The notes beneath the pieces were generated by a model that did no database searches, was not told the DNA's origin, and worked only from the letters and a program-made list of their open reading frames with translations. Made by a program: the position numbers and the translations under genes. Of a stretch of 64,000 bases of DNA, positions 32,480-44,984 are shown in pieces; position 1 is the first letter of the stretch; the number at the start of each line of letters is the position of its first letter. The stretch comes from Corythucha ciliata (taxonomy: Eukaryota; Arthropoda; Insecta; Hemiptera; Tingidae). Location: the NCBI GenBank assembly GCA_038030265.1, contig CM075939.1, positions 12,443,253-12,507,252 on the forward strand, in the 5' to 3' direction.

Positions 32480-33795
32480 TAGCGAACTCGTGTTAACACT
32501 CGGCCTGAAAAATATCGATAAAACCTTGCTAAAATTAAGAAAAATGCTAATTCACGTCATCACACTGAAAAATTCACAGGCAACATTGACAAAAAGCACT
32601 AATTCATGGCTAAGTGAGAAAAAATCTCTAATTTGCCTCTGAAATTGAGAAAAAACTCTAATTTGCTTCTGATTCAGAGAAAAAAGCTCCAATTCAATAC
32701 GATATTTGAAGAATACTGTAAAGTAATAAAATCTGGGGCCGTAGTTAGAGTTGTCGGGAAAAACTCACGTGAGGTGGTTTCTATGGCGAGATAGTATTAT
32801 TTCTGATGTAGCGTCTTTGGATATACCGCTTGCGGGATTTTTTCCCGACAACTCTAACTAGGGCCCCAGAACGGAAAATATTAGAAAGAGCGCTTCATTC
32901 AGTGCTAAAATTAATAAAAAGTGATAGTTTGCTGCTAAAATTAAGAATAAATTAAATTCGTGATTTCCGGAAAAATTGATGTGCAAAATATAATTAATTT
33001 ATGGCTAAAATTGAGAAAGTGTGCAAAAGTGCTGACCTTGACAAATATCAATAACGCTAATACACAACCAAAAGGGCAAAAATTGCTAATTCACTGCTGA
33101 CATTTTTATTAAAAATCTCTAATTTGCGGTCAAAATGAAGTAAACGCACTAATTTGTTTCATAAACATTGAGAAAAGCGCGCATTCGGTGCTAAAATTGA
33201 GAAAAAGTGCTAAATTCGCTTATAAAATTGAGATAAAGTGCTAATTCACGGATCTAAATACAAAAAATTGAGAACACGTGAATTCGCGGGTTTTCTTGAG
33301 GCAAATTAGAGAGTAAAATTTATAAAATGGGTGCCATTCATACGGGGACGTGAAAAAAAAAAGCTAAATCGTGCTTTAAACTGAGAAAAAATGTTAATGA
33401 ACGACATATTATGTTGTATAAGTGAAAAAACCCAGCTAATTCAAGAATAGCATGATCTTATAATGCGCTAATTTACGTCTAAATGTTCCAAAATCGCTAA
33501 TTAACTATTGAAATTGGGGGGGGGGAGAGCTAACTCGCGAATATTCAGGACAAGGACAAATCTGTGACAATAATTGGGAATAAGCTATAATTCTAAGATA
33601 TGTTGCTAAAATTTGAAACAATATGCTGATTCGGTGCCAAAACAGGGAAAACGTGAGTTCGTGGTTTCTGGAGGCAAGTTTGAGGCCAAAATTTAGAAAA
33701 AGTACTTGAAGAACTTTATGGCAAAAAAGTTAAAGGAGAAATGAACCAATTGCGCGGATAAAATTGAGCAAAATAGCTAATTCACTGTTTTAGAG
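32480..33795 (-). repeat. Family A array, minus orientation, interrupted by a MITE
   Basis: Units such as GCTAAAATTGAGAAAAAGTG on both sides of the MITE at 32733-32869, with the landmark GTGGTTTCTGGAGGCAA near 33661. Confidence 0.83.
32733..32869. mobile_element. 137-bp MITE with 31-bp inverted ends
   Basis: CTGGGGCCGTAGTTAGAGTT at the left is mirrored at the right by AACTCTAACTAGGGCCCCAG, with one mismatch over 31 bases. It sits inside a minus-oriented family A array and shows no obvious target duplication. Confidence 0.75.
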
Positions 33796-34412
33796 GTAAG
33801 TCTCCCGAGTCCGACCATTTCCCTTTGGGCATTGTGTACAAAGCTATACTCGCAGCATTGGCGCTCAACCTGACCGAGTGCGTCCTTTCTGTTCAAGCCT
33901 CCCCCCTCTCCCTAATTGTGTATTTTGTAAATTAAAATTGAGGTTCCAACGTGAAAATACATTATTTTGTCTCTTTGTTTCAGGTCAGTGCAGGTGCCTT
34001 CCTCCATAATGAAATGAGGGCGTTTTACGTCACTCCTAAGGTAAAATTAATAAACTTATTTAATTATAAAGGATTGCCTCTCTCGTCCTGTGAATTATTC
34101 TGTTATTGGTTGAGTCTGATGGTTTCAAATCTCTCTGACTTTCTCTCACTGTCATCCTGAAAGTAATTAGTATAATTATTGAACGAGATTATTACAGGGG
34201 AGTACTGGTTAATTATATATAATCCATTCGCTTCTGAAATGATTTCTTCCCATGGACGTATTGGTGAATTTGAAAATTATTGCGGTCGTAAAAATAAGCA
34301 GTTGTCTGAAGTCCTTTTTAAATGAGTGGTGAAATAATTAATAAATAGAGCTGATTACTGCAATAAACTGAAACGCGCAGTAACTTTGTAATTCAGTGCG
34401 TGCCTGTGGAAG

Positions 34413-34446
<34 letters not shown>

Positions 34447-36846
34447 CAGTTTCGATAGCGTGGGTATTAGAGGTGGTGCCCCAGGGGGTCATAAAAATGT
34501 ATCGGAAAGTTCAGGGGCGTTTATTATTTCAGGTTTTTTTAATCAATTATTCGTTTGCTTTTTCAATATTTCTTCGCTCTTGTTGTTCCTTAGAAGTTGG
34601 GGGGAGGGAGAAGGATTTTTTTTTTTTTGTGCGGAACAAAAACAAAAAATGAATTAATGCCGGAAATTCACGCCTCGTATAAAAGAGGATGATCGGAGCT
34701 TAAATAAAATTCCGTTTTATTATTATGAAACGAACCGTGCAAGGTTTAAAACTGAGAATCCGTCCAGCCCCCCCCCCCCTCTACGTACCATTGATGAAAA
34801 AGGATCACTGAATAGGTACTCTTAAAATAAATTCAAAATACACACTAGGGCTTCTGGTGGGAGGGGGAGGGCGTAATCATTTCTGAAACCCCGGTAGAGG
34901 CTGGTTGTCAAAAAATAATAAAAGGAATTATGAATAAATGTCGGGTGGGGTGTAGGGGCAGACATAATACAGGACGTAGGAAGTCAGACTTGAAATATGA
35001 TGACGTATAGATCTTCTTTACTTTGCCCCGCTACCACCCACCATACTTGTAGCATATACGTGGGGGTTTTTCCAGAGGAGACCATAATTGGTTAATATTT
35101 TTTAACAGAAGAAGACCGACATATCACGTAAAATTTATTTGTGTCATTTCAGGATTTAAGAAGCATAAAATACTTTTAGGGACCGTAGGTTTTAATTTTT
35201 TTTATTCACCAGTTTCGGAGCTGTCAAAACTTGTTTGAAAGAGGAAACGTTGAGCCAATAAATTCTGAGAGCTTTCATGTTTTTGGATAATGGATAAGGG
35301 CGTTGCAGGGCGAGGGGGGCAAAAGTTTTAATATTTGGTTAATGATGAAAGTGGGAAATCTGTCGTAAATGGACCGCAGGCCCCGGAGGGTTATTGTAAT
35401 ATGCCAATTCTCTGTCACTCTCCCACCCCCCTCTTCCAGCACGCTTTACCTCGCAAGACCCTTCGTCTAATGGACCTGAACGCAATACTCAGATTATTTA
35501 AAACCCTGATACCCGAAAATAGAATTTCAACCAGGTAGAAAAGGAGGGGGGAAGAGTTACGAGGGTGTCTGTGTCACCCCCCTGAACTTTTCACCTCTTC
35601 GGTAATACGGGAGGGCTGATATAATGCAGAGGTGGTGGCGGTGGCGGTAGGGGTGAGAGAAGCTGCAGATTCGGAATGCGAAACGTCGACAGGACAGGAC
35701 TCTCTAATGGACATCTTGACTGACGTTCACTAATCGAATTAAGCGCCGGGGTGGGTGTTAGGACTACACAAAAAGCACATTTCGTGAATCGTGAAAGTGC
35801 GAGAGAGGTAGCGAAACTCGACCAAAATTAGATACGAATTCAAATCTGAAGGGCCTGAGGGGTCACAAGTTCATGAGGACAAGAGGATAGAAGTATCCGG
35901 TACGATTATTACTGAAATCACAGTGTATGATTACAAATGAGTGTCCTATCCACACTTTTCACGCCACAAATTGTCTTATAAATAGGAGCTGTTTGTCTCA
36001 GAACTCAATCAAATATAATTTGAATCCTAAGCCACCACTCCCTCAACAACACAAAATTTATCAGTGAAGGGGGGGAGCGAATAATGCATTGTCACGTACC
36101 GTTATTTGAAGTTGTATTATACGTGAACAGATATAGAGACATCTCCCACACGTTCTTTAAAACTCGAGTCTCCATTTCTGTTGCTATATTCTACGATTAC
36201 CTTCTTTTTTAAATTGAGTCAATATGATATGGAAAAAATAGCTCTTTATAACAGCCCCTCATCACTCTGCTGTGGTTATACGTATTATAGAGCCCCGTTA
36301 TGAATTATGATGAGTAAAAGCTTTATAGGGAAGAAGAAAACAGTGCTTTGCTCCATTGGTTGGGGTTTCATGAAGAAGATAATATTTGGGAGATATTTTC
36401 GCTTTTCGTCATTTTTTCACATATCCCCCCTCACAGTACGCTCGCTCGTTGCCAAAAAACTTGAGCCGGGATCCTTTCAGCAGCGAGAGAAATTAAAAGC
36501 CAGCGATTCAATGGTAATATCAGAGGTAAATGTTGGGACGAGCGAAAAATAATAAAAATGAGAATTTTAATTAAGGAAAAAATAAACGAGTGTAAACTTG
36601 TTATACACGAGAGATGTTGTAAATTAATATTAATCATTTTTTGTTTTCTTTCAAGACTCGAGATTAAAATAAATAGTTACCCCTTTCTCTGACATCGTTT
36701 ATTGATTGTAACCCATAGGACTCCCCCTTTAATTAAATTACATTGATCAAAAATTCATTACCTACCTCCCCCCCCCCCCCCGAGTCTTCTAGAAAAATAT
36801 TCATTCATCTTGTGACTGAATTTCGATCACCACGACCTCCCGCTTC
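33796..36846. other. Gene-free stretch
   Basis: Unique sequence with a T run of about 29 (34418-34446), G runs and C runs (36768). It holds only the weak exon candidate at 33984-34040. Confidence 0.5.
33984..34040 (+). CDS. Candidate internal exon of 57 bases (unconfirmed)
   Basis: A pyrimidine-rich acceptor (TCTCTTTGTTTCAG) and a donor (CCTAAG/GTAAAA) bound 19 open codons reading VSAGAFLHNEMRAFYVTPK. I do not recognise the sequence and found no partner exons, so it could be a chance arrangement. Confidence 0.15.
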
Positions 36847-38335
36847 AAAAAAAAAAAAAAAAAAACACAAAAAAAACCACTCCTTTCTCCACCCTACCAT
36901 GACATAGGGACAAAAGAACTGGAGAACTTACTCATTTTCGTGGTTTCGACGAGGTTGGTACCGTTGAGTTCCCTCCTGAGAAAAAGGTGCGGCTCGGAAA
37001 ATGGGCTGGGGATGGATGAGAATGGTGTTAGTTGGGAGGGGTGGAAGAGAAATAACGGCGTTTGGACGAGTGCCACTATAATTATTGGGGTCGCCCCAAT
37101 CTTCACCATTCAACCATCACCGCACCCCGTTCACCAATTCTTAAGGCCATAGAACTCCGCCTCTCACGACAGATTGATGATGCATCATGGTTGGTAGCAA
37201 TGTGCAGGTCTAGTGGTGGGAAAGGAAATTAATGATTTTTCCTTTCACTCATTACCACTCTCCTTGTGGAAAACAGTGTCAAACTTGTAGACAACAGTTG
37301 GCCGCCCAAGTGAATGAATATATCGTTGCCTTGGAAAGTAAATCTCGCTATAATTGATTAATACACTTGTTTTACTACTATTAATTGAAATGCTTGGTTT
37401 TCAATGTGCATCCAAACCAAAAGTTAGTAGCATAACATTGTTTAGCAACTTGTATAGAAAACGTTGTAGATTGAAGGTTCATTGGCCACGATGAACTTTT
37501 CAAAAAACGCGAATATGCGCTGCTCTTGGGTCAGTTACGCGGTTTAAATTGGCATAAAGCCCTAAATCGTGGCTAAAAGTAAAATGAGAAAAACTGAAAT
37601 ACGTGGCTAAAATGAAGAAATATCTTAAATTCACAGCTAAAAATGAGTTTTGTGGCTCAAATTGAGAAAAAAATGCACATTGGTCGTTTGTTTGTGAAAC
37701 GAACTCGGCTAAAATAGAGAAAAAGCGCCAATCCACTTATAAAATTAAGAAAAAATCTCAGACTAAATTGAGGTGGACTGCTAATTCAGAGTGAAAGGTG
37801 AAGTCGTGATTATAAGCCAAGAGAGCGTTCATTCACGGCAAATTTAAGAAAAACTTTTATTTGTAACTAAAATTGAAAAAAAAAAAAAAAAAAAAAAAAA
37901 AACGGCAATTCACCGTTTCCGCTGACAATTCAGAATAAATTGAAATTCAATGATGAAAGCGTCATGAAAAAGTCACCAATCCACTGCTTGAATTGAGAAA
38001 AATGGTAATTCGCGGACGAAATTGAGAAAAGGCGCTATAAATTTGTGGCTAACATTTTTGCTGTTTCTGGGGACAAACTTGGTTAAAATTGAGAAAAGCG
38101 CTAATTCGTATGAGCTAAAAGTGAAAATAAAACCTGCTAATTGTTTGATGCAAAAAAATAAAATTCACGGCCTAATAAAAAAGAGAAAAGCGCGTATTTG
38201 CCGCTAAAATTCAAAAATCCCGAAATCCCAGCTAAAATAGAAGTAGAGCGTTAACTCCCGGATAAAATTTGGAGTAAATCGGAGATTCTGGAGTCATTCA
38301 TAGCCCAACTTACGGTAAAATTGAGAAAAAAAAAA
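36847..38335 (+). repeat. 1.5-kb tandem duplication, first copy
   Basis: This copy begins at an A-rich tract and contains about 700 bases of unique sequence followed by a minus-oriented family A array. It is repeated directly at 38336-39830 with few differences (offset 1501 at the left, 1482 near the right, so a few indels). Both copies end at a poly-A tract, so the breakpoints lie in A-rich runs. Confidence 0.9.
36932..37109 (-). CDS. Candidate first coding exon (unconfirmed)
   Basis: On the minus strand an ATG at 37109 opens a frame with a signal-peptide-like start (MVKIGATPIIIVALVQTPLF), which reaches a consensus splice donor GTAAGT directly after 36932. I do not recognise the protein. 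No matching second exon was found downstream on that strand. A second frame over the same bases is also open and hydrophilic, so this may be chance. The exon is duplicated at 38433-38610. Confidence 0.2.
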
Positions 38336-39830
38336 AAAAAAAAAAAACGAAAAAAAAAAAAAAAAACACAAAAAAAACCACTCCTTTCTCCACCCTACCA
38401 TGACATAGGGACAAAAGAATTGGAGAACTTACTCATTTTCGTGGTTTCGACGTGGTTGGTACCGTTGAGTTCCCTCCTGAGAAAAAGGTGCGACTCGGAA
38501 AATGGGCTGGGGATGGATGAGAATGGTGTTAGTTGGGAGGGGTGGAAGAGAAATAACGGCGTTTGGACGAGTGCCACTATAATTATTGGGGTCGCCCCAA
38601 TCATCACCATTCAACCATCACCGCACCCCGTTCACCAATTCTTAAGGCCATAGAACTCCGCCTCTCACGACAGATTGATGATGCATCATGGTTGGTAGCA
38701 ATGTGCAGGTCTAGTGGTGGGAAAGGAAATTAATGATTTTTCCTTTCACTCATTACCACTCTCCTTGTGGAAAACAGTGTCAAACTTGTAGACAACAGTT
38801 GGCCGCCCAAGTGAATGAATATATCGTTGCCTTGGAAAGTAAATCTCGCTATAATTGATTAATACACTTGTTTTACTACTATTAATTGAAATGCTTGGTT
38901 TTCAAGGTGCAACCAAACCGAAAGTTAGTAGCATAACATTGTTTAGCAAATTGTATGGAAAACGTTGTAGATTGAAGGTTCATTGGCCACGATGAAATTT
39001 TCAAAAAACGCGAATATGCGCTGCTCTTGGGTCAGTTACGCGGTTTAAATTGACATAAAGCCCTAAATCGTGGCTAAAAGTAAAATGAGAAAAACTGAAA
39101 TACGTGGCTAAAGTGAAGAAATATCTTAAATTCACAGCTAAAAATGAGTTTTGCGGCTCAAATTAAGAAAAAAGTGCAAATTGGTCGTTTGTTTGTGAAA
39201 CGAACTCAGCTAAAATAGAGAAAAAGCGCCAATCCGCTTATAAAATTAAGAATAAATCGCAGACTAAAATTGAGGTGAACTGCTAATTCAGAGTGAAAGG
39301 TGAAGTCGTGATTATAAGCCAAGAGAGCGCTCATTCACGGCAAAATTGAGAAAAACTTTTATTTGTAACTAAAATTGGAAAAAAAAAAAAAAAAAAAAAC
39401 CGCAATTAACCGTTTCCACTGACAATTTAGAATAAATTTAAAATTCAATGATGAAAGCGTCATGAAAAATTCACCAATCCACTGCTTGAATTGAGAAAAA
39501 CGGTAATTCGCGGACGCTATAAATTTGTGGCTAACATTTTGGCTGTTTCTGGGGACAAACTCGGTTAAAATTGAGAAAAAGCGCTAATTCGTAAGAGATA
39601 AAAGTGAAAATAAAACCTGCTAATTTTTTGATGCAAAAAACGAAAATTCACGGCTAATAAAAAAGAGAAAAGCGCGTATTTGCCGCTAAAATTCAAAAAT
39701 CCCGAAATCCCAGCTAAAATAGAAATAGAGCGTTAACTCCCGGATAAAATTTGGAGTAAATCGGAGATTCTGGAGTCATTCATAGCCCAACTAGCGGTAA
39801 AATTGAGAAAAAAAAAAAAAAAAAAAGAAC
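38336..39830 (+). repeat. 1.5-kb tandem duplication, second copy
   Basis: Second copy of 36847-38335. Differences include single substitutions (for example GACGTGGTTGG for GACGAGGTTGG) and small deletions in the family A part. The duplication looks recent because even the fast-changing repeat portion is nearly identical. Confidence 0.9.
38433..38610 (-). CDS. Second copy of the candidate first coding exon (unconfirmed)
   Basis: Duplicate of 36932-37109 with the same donor site and an intact frame beginning MVMIGATPIIIVALVQTPLF. The few changes between copies that I noticed alter amino acids (Lys3 to Met, Pro to Ser, Leu to His), which argues weakly against selection for protein function. Confidence 0.18.
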
Positions 39831-39899
39831 GAAAAAAAAAACAAAAACAAAACAAAACAATAAAATAAAATAAAAATAAACAGTGCTGCTTTTAGGCCA

Positions 39900-40370
39900 A
39901 GTCAAAAGAAAAAAAACGTTAATTCTTCGCTATATAAGTAAAAAAAAAAAAAATTCGAGCCTTAAATCGATAAAAAAGCTATAATTATTTAGGGTGAAAA
40001 TTGAGAAAACTAGCTAATTCACAACGAAAATTGAGAAAAATCGTCCTTTCGTGAACAGAAGCGAGAAAATGCGCTAGTTTTATGGCCGAAATGTCGAAAA
40101 AACGTTATTTCGCGAATAAAATTATTTAAAAAATTTCAATTCACCGGTGTCGGAGGCAATTTCATCTAAAACTGTGGGAAGGGGGGGGGGAACTAATTCA
40201 TGAATAAAAATGGATGTAAGAGGGTGAACAAATCGCAAAATTGAGAAAAATTGCCCTAAAGCGCAGCTCACGGGGAAAGCTTGTGGCTAAAATGGACAAA
40301 CCAGTGTCATTCAATACCAAAAGTTGAAAAAACTGTGACAAATGGAAAACAAAAACAAAAAGCCTATTCG
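39900..40370 (-). repeat. Family A array, minus orientation
   Basis: Continues after the second copy of the 1.5-kb duplication, with units such as GAAAATTGAGAAAAATCGTC. Confidence 0.75.
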
Positions 40371-41089
40371 CGGTTTCTGGACGAAGGCAACATACCGGCG
40401 CCCAAAGACGTTAACGTTATTTATCGTAAACGTTATAATTAATGTTTGTTGACGAATAATAACTGTTACAAAATAACTGTAAAAAATTAACTGGCTTGGT
40501 GTTGTGTTTCGTTTCCGCAAGGGACAACCGTTGTTTTTCTACCGCAACAGTTGAAAGCGCCATAAGTAGTGCACAGTCACTTAGTGTGATATTTTGAAGT
40601 TGTTAAACATTTTAGTGCAATTGATTAAAAAAGTGCACTATTTAAATATGTGTTGGAAAAAAATAAACAAAAAAAGAAAGAAAGAAATAGCGTAGTGCAT
40701 AAACACAATTCAAACCTAAAAAGTCGGATTTTTGTAGTTTTCCTAATTTAGAGTTTAACGGCTCAAAATAACCAGGTCAAAGCCGGCCAACCTTTTTTGA
40801 TCGTGGGCCTAGACCTGGTTGTAAGATATCACTCGGGCCACTCACCCTTGCTACCTTCCCCCCCCCACCCGCTCTACAATCGAGCACAACACTTTGATCT
40901 TACAATTAGCAAAATGCCGTGTCGCTATGATTGAAACGCACTTGAGGCCTGTTTAATAACTTCAACAACATTAGTTAACAACGGTATAGTATAGCGTTTT
41001 CCATTGTCACAAAATTGTGCCCTGGGGCAGCTCATTGCTTTGCCGGCCCTGGACATTCACCAGTGAATGCCCGGCGAGTCATTCACCAT
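40371..41089. other. Gene-free stretch with possible hAT-like termini
   Basis: CAGGTCAAAGCCGGCCAACC (40773) and, inverted, TTTGCCGGCCCTG (41039-41051) resemble hAT ends of the CAGGGxxGGCAAACC type. There is no 8-base target duplication and the two ends match poorly, so an element is only suggested. Confidence 0.3.
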
Positions 41090-41420
41090 CGCCCCCGTGA
41101 AGTTGCCTTCAGAAGCCGCGAATCGGCGTTTTTTTTTTTTTTCAACACGTCAGCGCTTTTTCTCAATGTTACCGATGAATTAGCGATTTTCCCCATTTTA
41201 TGGGGATTAGCGATTTTCTCCACTTTAGCCGTGGATTCGTATGTTTAGCCGCTAAAGAGCGATTTCCCCCAATTTTATCCGTGAATTATCACTTTTATTA
41301 ATTTTCCCCGCGAATTGGCGTTTTTTTTGATAAGCCGAGAATTTATGTTTTTTTTTTTAATTTTAGGCGTGAATTAGCACTTTTTTTCATAGCCATTGGC
41401 GAATTATCAATTTTTGAGTT
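41090..41420 (+). repeat. Family A array, plus orientation
   Basis: Units such as CAGCGCTTTTTCTCAATGTT up to the LINE remnant. Confidence 0.75.
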
Positions 41421-41449
41421 TACTGAGTTGCCCCACAATAATGTGCCGT

Positions 41450-42300
41450 ACGTTAGATGGCAATGAAAAAAAAAAAAAAGTACGCAAGGCGCAGCACTTT
41501 GGAATCGACACTAGATTTCATACGACGCAAAATAAACAATCCCTTCGCCAGCCGTTTCATGAGAAGATCGATGTGAGCTTTCCAATCCAGAGATCCGTCC
41601 TCGATAACACCGAGCATTCGCACAGATTCACGAACAGGCTTCGCCTCACGTTTCAAAGGGAAATTAAGGAACTGCTTCTTCTGCTTATTCAAACGGAGCT
41701 TGTTGGTATCAACCCATTGCATGACAGCTGACTCACTGTTCTCCTTTAACGAAGTATCAGGCACCACAATATAAAAATATCGTCGGCATAAATAACAGGT
41801 TTGACACCACAGTCCAAATTGAGGTGAAAGGGCAAGTCGTTTATGAATATAAGAAAAAGTAACGGCCCCAAAATTGAGCCTTGTGGCACACCAGACCTGA
41901 CCTCGCAGGCACCAGAAAGACGGCTATCAAGCCAGACACTCTGAAGACGACCTTCAAGGTAACTTCGATGTACTTGCACGGAAAACGGGAAAATACCGTA
42001 ATGTCCAAGCTTAGAGACAAAAGACTATGGGACACCATGTCAAAGGCTTTTGACATATCGAAGAAAGAAGCTCAAGGACTCTTCTTATCCTTCAGAAGTT
42101 TCAAAGGTTCAGAAACCATCTTAATGACGCCATCCACTTCAGATAATAACCCTTTGAGCTCCGCTGCTAAGTTTATGGCAGTGTGATTTTCGTGGAATGG
42201 GACACATTTGATCAAAACAGACTTAAGCTTGGTTTTCCTAGGGAAGTGGTGCCGTGATATTACGGTAGAAATCATGCCAGTTGACCGTTCCCCAGGCAAC
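41450..42300 (-). pseudogene. Non-LTR retrotransposon (LINE) reverse transcriptase remnant
   Basis: On the minus strand, read right to left in shifting frames: FFDMSKAFDMVSHSLLSL (palm motif A, near 42030-42060); VHRSYLEGRLQSVWLD; SGVPQGSILGPLLFLIFIND (motif B, near 41870-41900); VIYADDIFIL (motif C with the catalytic YADD, near 41760-41790); then a thumb-like region WVDTNKLRLNKQKKQFLNFP and LDWKAHIDLLMKRLAKGLF, ending near 41470 at a homopolymer. Upstream sequence to about 42300 (AAELKGLLSEVDGVIKMVSE) is probably its fingers region. Two or more frameshifts break it. It abuts the hAT remnant on the same strand. Confidence 0.82.
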
Positions 42301-42467
42301 TACTGGCAAGAGGACCGAGGATATTGTCTTTCTCGAAGGAGGTTCATAGCCGGGAATCCATCGGGCAAATTTTTTGAAACCGGCGTCTTCCACAATCGAG
42401 AACGGCTAGAAATCAACAATGAACAAGTCCAAAAGGTTACGGTCAATCTTTTTTCTTTGGTCAGGTT

Positions 42468-42912
42468 TTAGGTTTTTCGCCACGAATCCTGTAAGCAAGC
42501 TTTGCTTTCGTTTATTGACGCTATAGCTGATGGCGCTGACTGACGTTTGTTGGTCGAAGTCAAACCGGTAGCCCCATCTCGGTTTATTTCATTTTTACCG
42601 AGGATTGACACGTTATCAACGGATGATTCTTTTGTCTCGACAGTGGTCGCTCGATCGACATCACAATATCGAGAGAATGCGGCAGCGTGTTTTCGTCGTA
42701 GATGGCTCTTCAAGTTAGAAATCGTTGTCTTGTAAGATAATTCCTGGCGGCACATATTGCACTTTGCAATTTCTCCGCTTATCTTAGTGAAGAAATTCCA
42801 CAACGAACTTCCTTGTTTCGACATACTTCACGGGAGAATACCTGGTAGTAGAGTTGGGAACTTGGGAACTTAACTGATTGCTATTCTTTGTCAGCAGTGA
42901 TGAGCAATCCAG
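42468..42912 (-). mobile_element. hAT-type transposon 5' end with BED zinc-finger reading frame
   Basis: The minus-strand frame from 42824 to 42468 (118 aa) begins MSKQGSSLWNFFTKISGEIA and has a BED zinc finger, C22-x2-C25 ... H41-x4-H46 (HLRRKH). Such fingers form the N-terminus of hAT transposases (ZBED family) and of genes derived from them. The catalytic RNase H-like and hATC domains are absent, so this is a fragment cut off where the LINE remnant begins. The terminal sequence CTGGATTGCTCATCACT (minus strand from 42912) is shared with the remnant that replaced exon 1 of defensin 3. Confidence 0.75.
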
Positions 42913-42914
42913 AG

Positions 42915-43240
42915 TTGAGATACAGCGCAGCGTTAGCCCACAGCGAAAATTTATAACATGCTTTTTGATGAAATTTTAGATAAAGCGCAGATTTTTGTTG
43001 TTAACATAGCGAAACATAGCGAACATAGCGAATGCTTTCGTTCGCAGCTAAAATTTAAAAAAAAAATGATAACTCGTTGCTGAGATTGAAATAAAATACG
43101 CCAATTCGTCGGTTATCAAATCTCGGATTCAATTTAATGACCAAAATTAATTAATTTTGTGGTTAAAATAAAGAAAAGCTGCTAAATAAGGGCTAAAATT
43201 GGTATAAAGTGGTCATGCACGACTAAATTTGAGTTGTCCA
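42915..43240 (-). repeat. Family A array, minus orientation, with a segment shared with 47855-47985
   Basis: About 130 bases (CAGCGTTAGCCCACAGCGAA, then TTTTTGTTGTTAACATAGCG) align collinearly with 47855-47985, beyond ordinary family similarity. Confidence 0.65.
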
Positions 43241-44984
43241 TGAGGCACAAGCAAGCTGAATGCTTCAAACCCACACGACTTGAAGTGTTGTGCTGGTTCG
43301 TGTCTATACATGTAGTTGTCGAGAGTTTCAATACGAAGGGGAATCGGCATCGCGTTTTGAAGGGAAAACGCCTTCAATTTCCATCCCTTTTATGATATAT
43401 CTATAAATATATGAACAGTTTCACCTCGTTCAATGTGGTTGCATTTTGAATGAGCCATTTTCAGCTTTTGAATCCGTCAAAAATGTTCTCTCTCCATTTC
43501 ACTTAATAAATGACTTGACATTGACTTCCCATCAGAATATTTTAAAAACCGCTTTATTTTCGTACCTTCACCCACAGCAATGCATACCCAGTTGGGTCAC
43601 CAAAGTTCATCGGAATCGGACCAACACGCACAGGAATCCCCCCCCCTCACAATGTCCCCCCCCCCGAACCCTTCAACTGAAACTTTAGGTACTCTCGTTC
43701 CACGTTTCGGAAGAGTGACAGGGAAATGGTTGTTGTTTTGGAGAGGGTTGTGGGGTATAGGAGAGTGATTGTTGCCATCCGAGCGAACAACGTTTTCCAC
43801 TTAATGTATTTCATGAATAATACGCGTCGCAGAAGTGACGGTTGGGGTGTCAGTGGTGGCGGACTGTGGGATTGGTGGGACGGGGTGGGGTGGGGGAGAA
43901 TCTGTCAACCTGGTAGAAATGCAAGAAGATCTTCCGCGTGAAACGGGGCAAAAGTTCAAACCCAGAAATACCCGACAATTCCTTCAACCGCTAAACCTTT
44001 TCGTAAACCGCGTCACTTTGTTTTCAAAATAATATTGAAGTCTCATCCCATTCTGCCCGCCTGTTGAAAAACTTCAAACTTTTGACACGACGAGTTGTTT
44101 CGTTTATTCCCGACGAATAATTGACGATTCTTTCACTCAGGCTCATGTTTTTTCTACCAGACATGTCAAATTTACACCGAGTTCCAGGTTTTTGGCCCAC
44201 CAACGACTGGAAATGGAAATCGTGAAAAAAAAAACAACATTTTCTTGCTGAAGGGGGTAGCTTGTTTTAAAGCGATGCATTACGAATTAAAGGAAGGTTT
44301 GCCGCCCTCGGGGCGAAAAGGAAAAAAAAAACCCTGGATGATTTAAAGCTTTGGTTGTAAAAACGTGGTTGTGGTGAGAATGGGGGGCGGGGGGCTTGGC
44401 GCTTGGTTGAAGGAACTCAATTATTCTGGGCGGTTTTTGTCAGTGACAACGTTTTAGAGATTGAAGTTTCGTTACGGATGAACAAAGGGCCAGGATGCGG
44501 AAAGTGAGTGAGTCAAAGGGGGGTGGGGGGTAGCGATCATGACAGGGATGATTGGGTAAGGGTGAAGAGTAGTATTGTAATAAGGTGAGTTGGCCACAGC
44601 GACGTAATTTGCTCGAATGAAGAGAGGAAATTGGGAATGAGAGGGAACCTTATAGTGGAAAAGGGGAAAGGAATTGGTGAAGGAGGCCACGGGCTCTTGG
44701 ATTTTCCTTTTGTGAAATTGGAGAAAGGGGTCAAAGCAATAGAAAAGGGCTGGTTGAAAGAGATGGTTGAAAGGGGAAGGTTGAGGGGGGTTAAAACGCG
44801 TAATGAAACGTGTGAAATGCGAGAAAGAGACTCGGCACGGAAATGGATTTCGGATAGCGAGAATGGAACAAGAAGTAGAGGCAGTATTAGTAGAGACCCT
44901 TAGCGATAAAAATTGTAAAACAAGGGCTTTGAAAATATCAGAATTGATCACGTCTTAAAACGCCCTCTACCACTCACACTCCAT
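43241..44984. other. Gene-free stretch
   Basis: Unique sequence. A 159-codon minus-strand frame (44951-44472) has no protein-like features, being the inverse of a purine-rich tract. No gene is recognised. Confidence 0.5.

Noticed and set aside
40773..41051. Possible hAT MITE with CAGGTCAAAGCCGG and TTTGCCGGCCCTG ends
   Set aside because: The ends match poorly and no 8-base target duplication is visible; kept only as a note.
44472..44951. 159-codon minus-strand frame
   Set aside because: No domain, splice or codon evidence; the opposite strand is a purine-rich, stop-poor tract.
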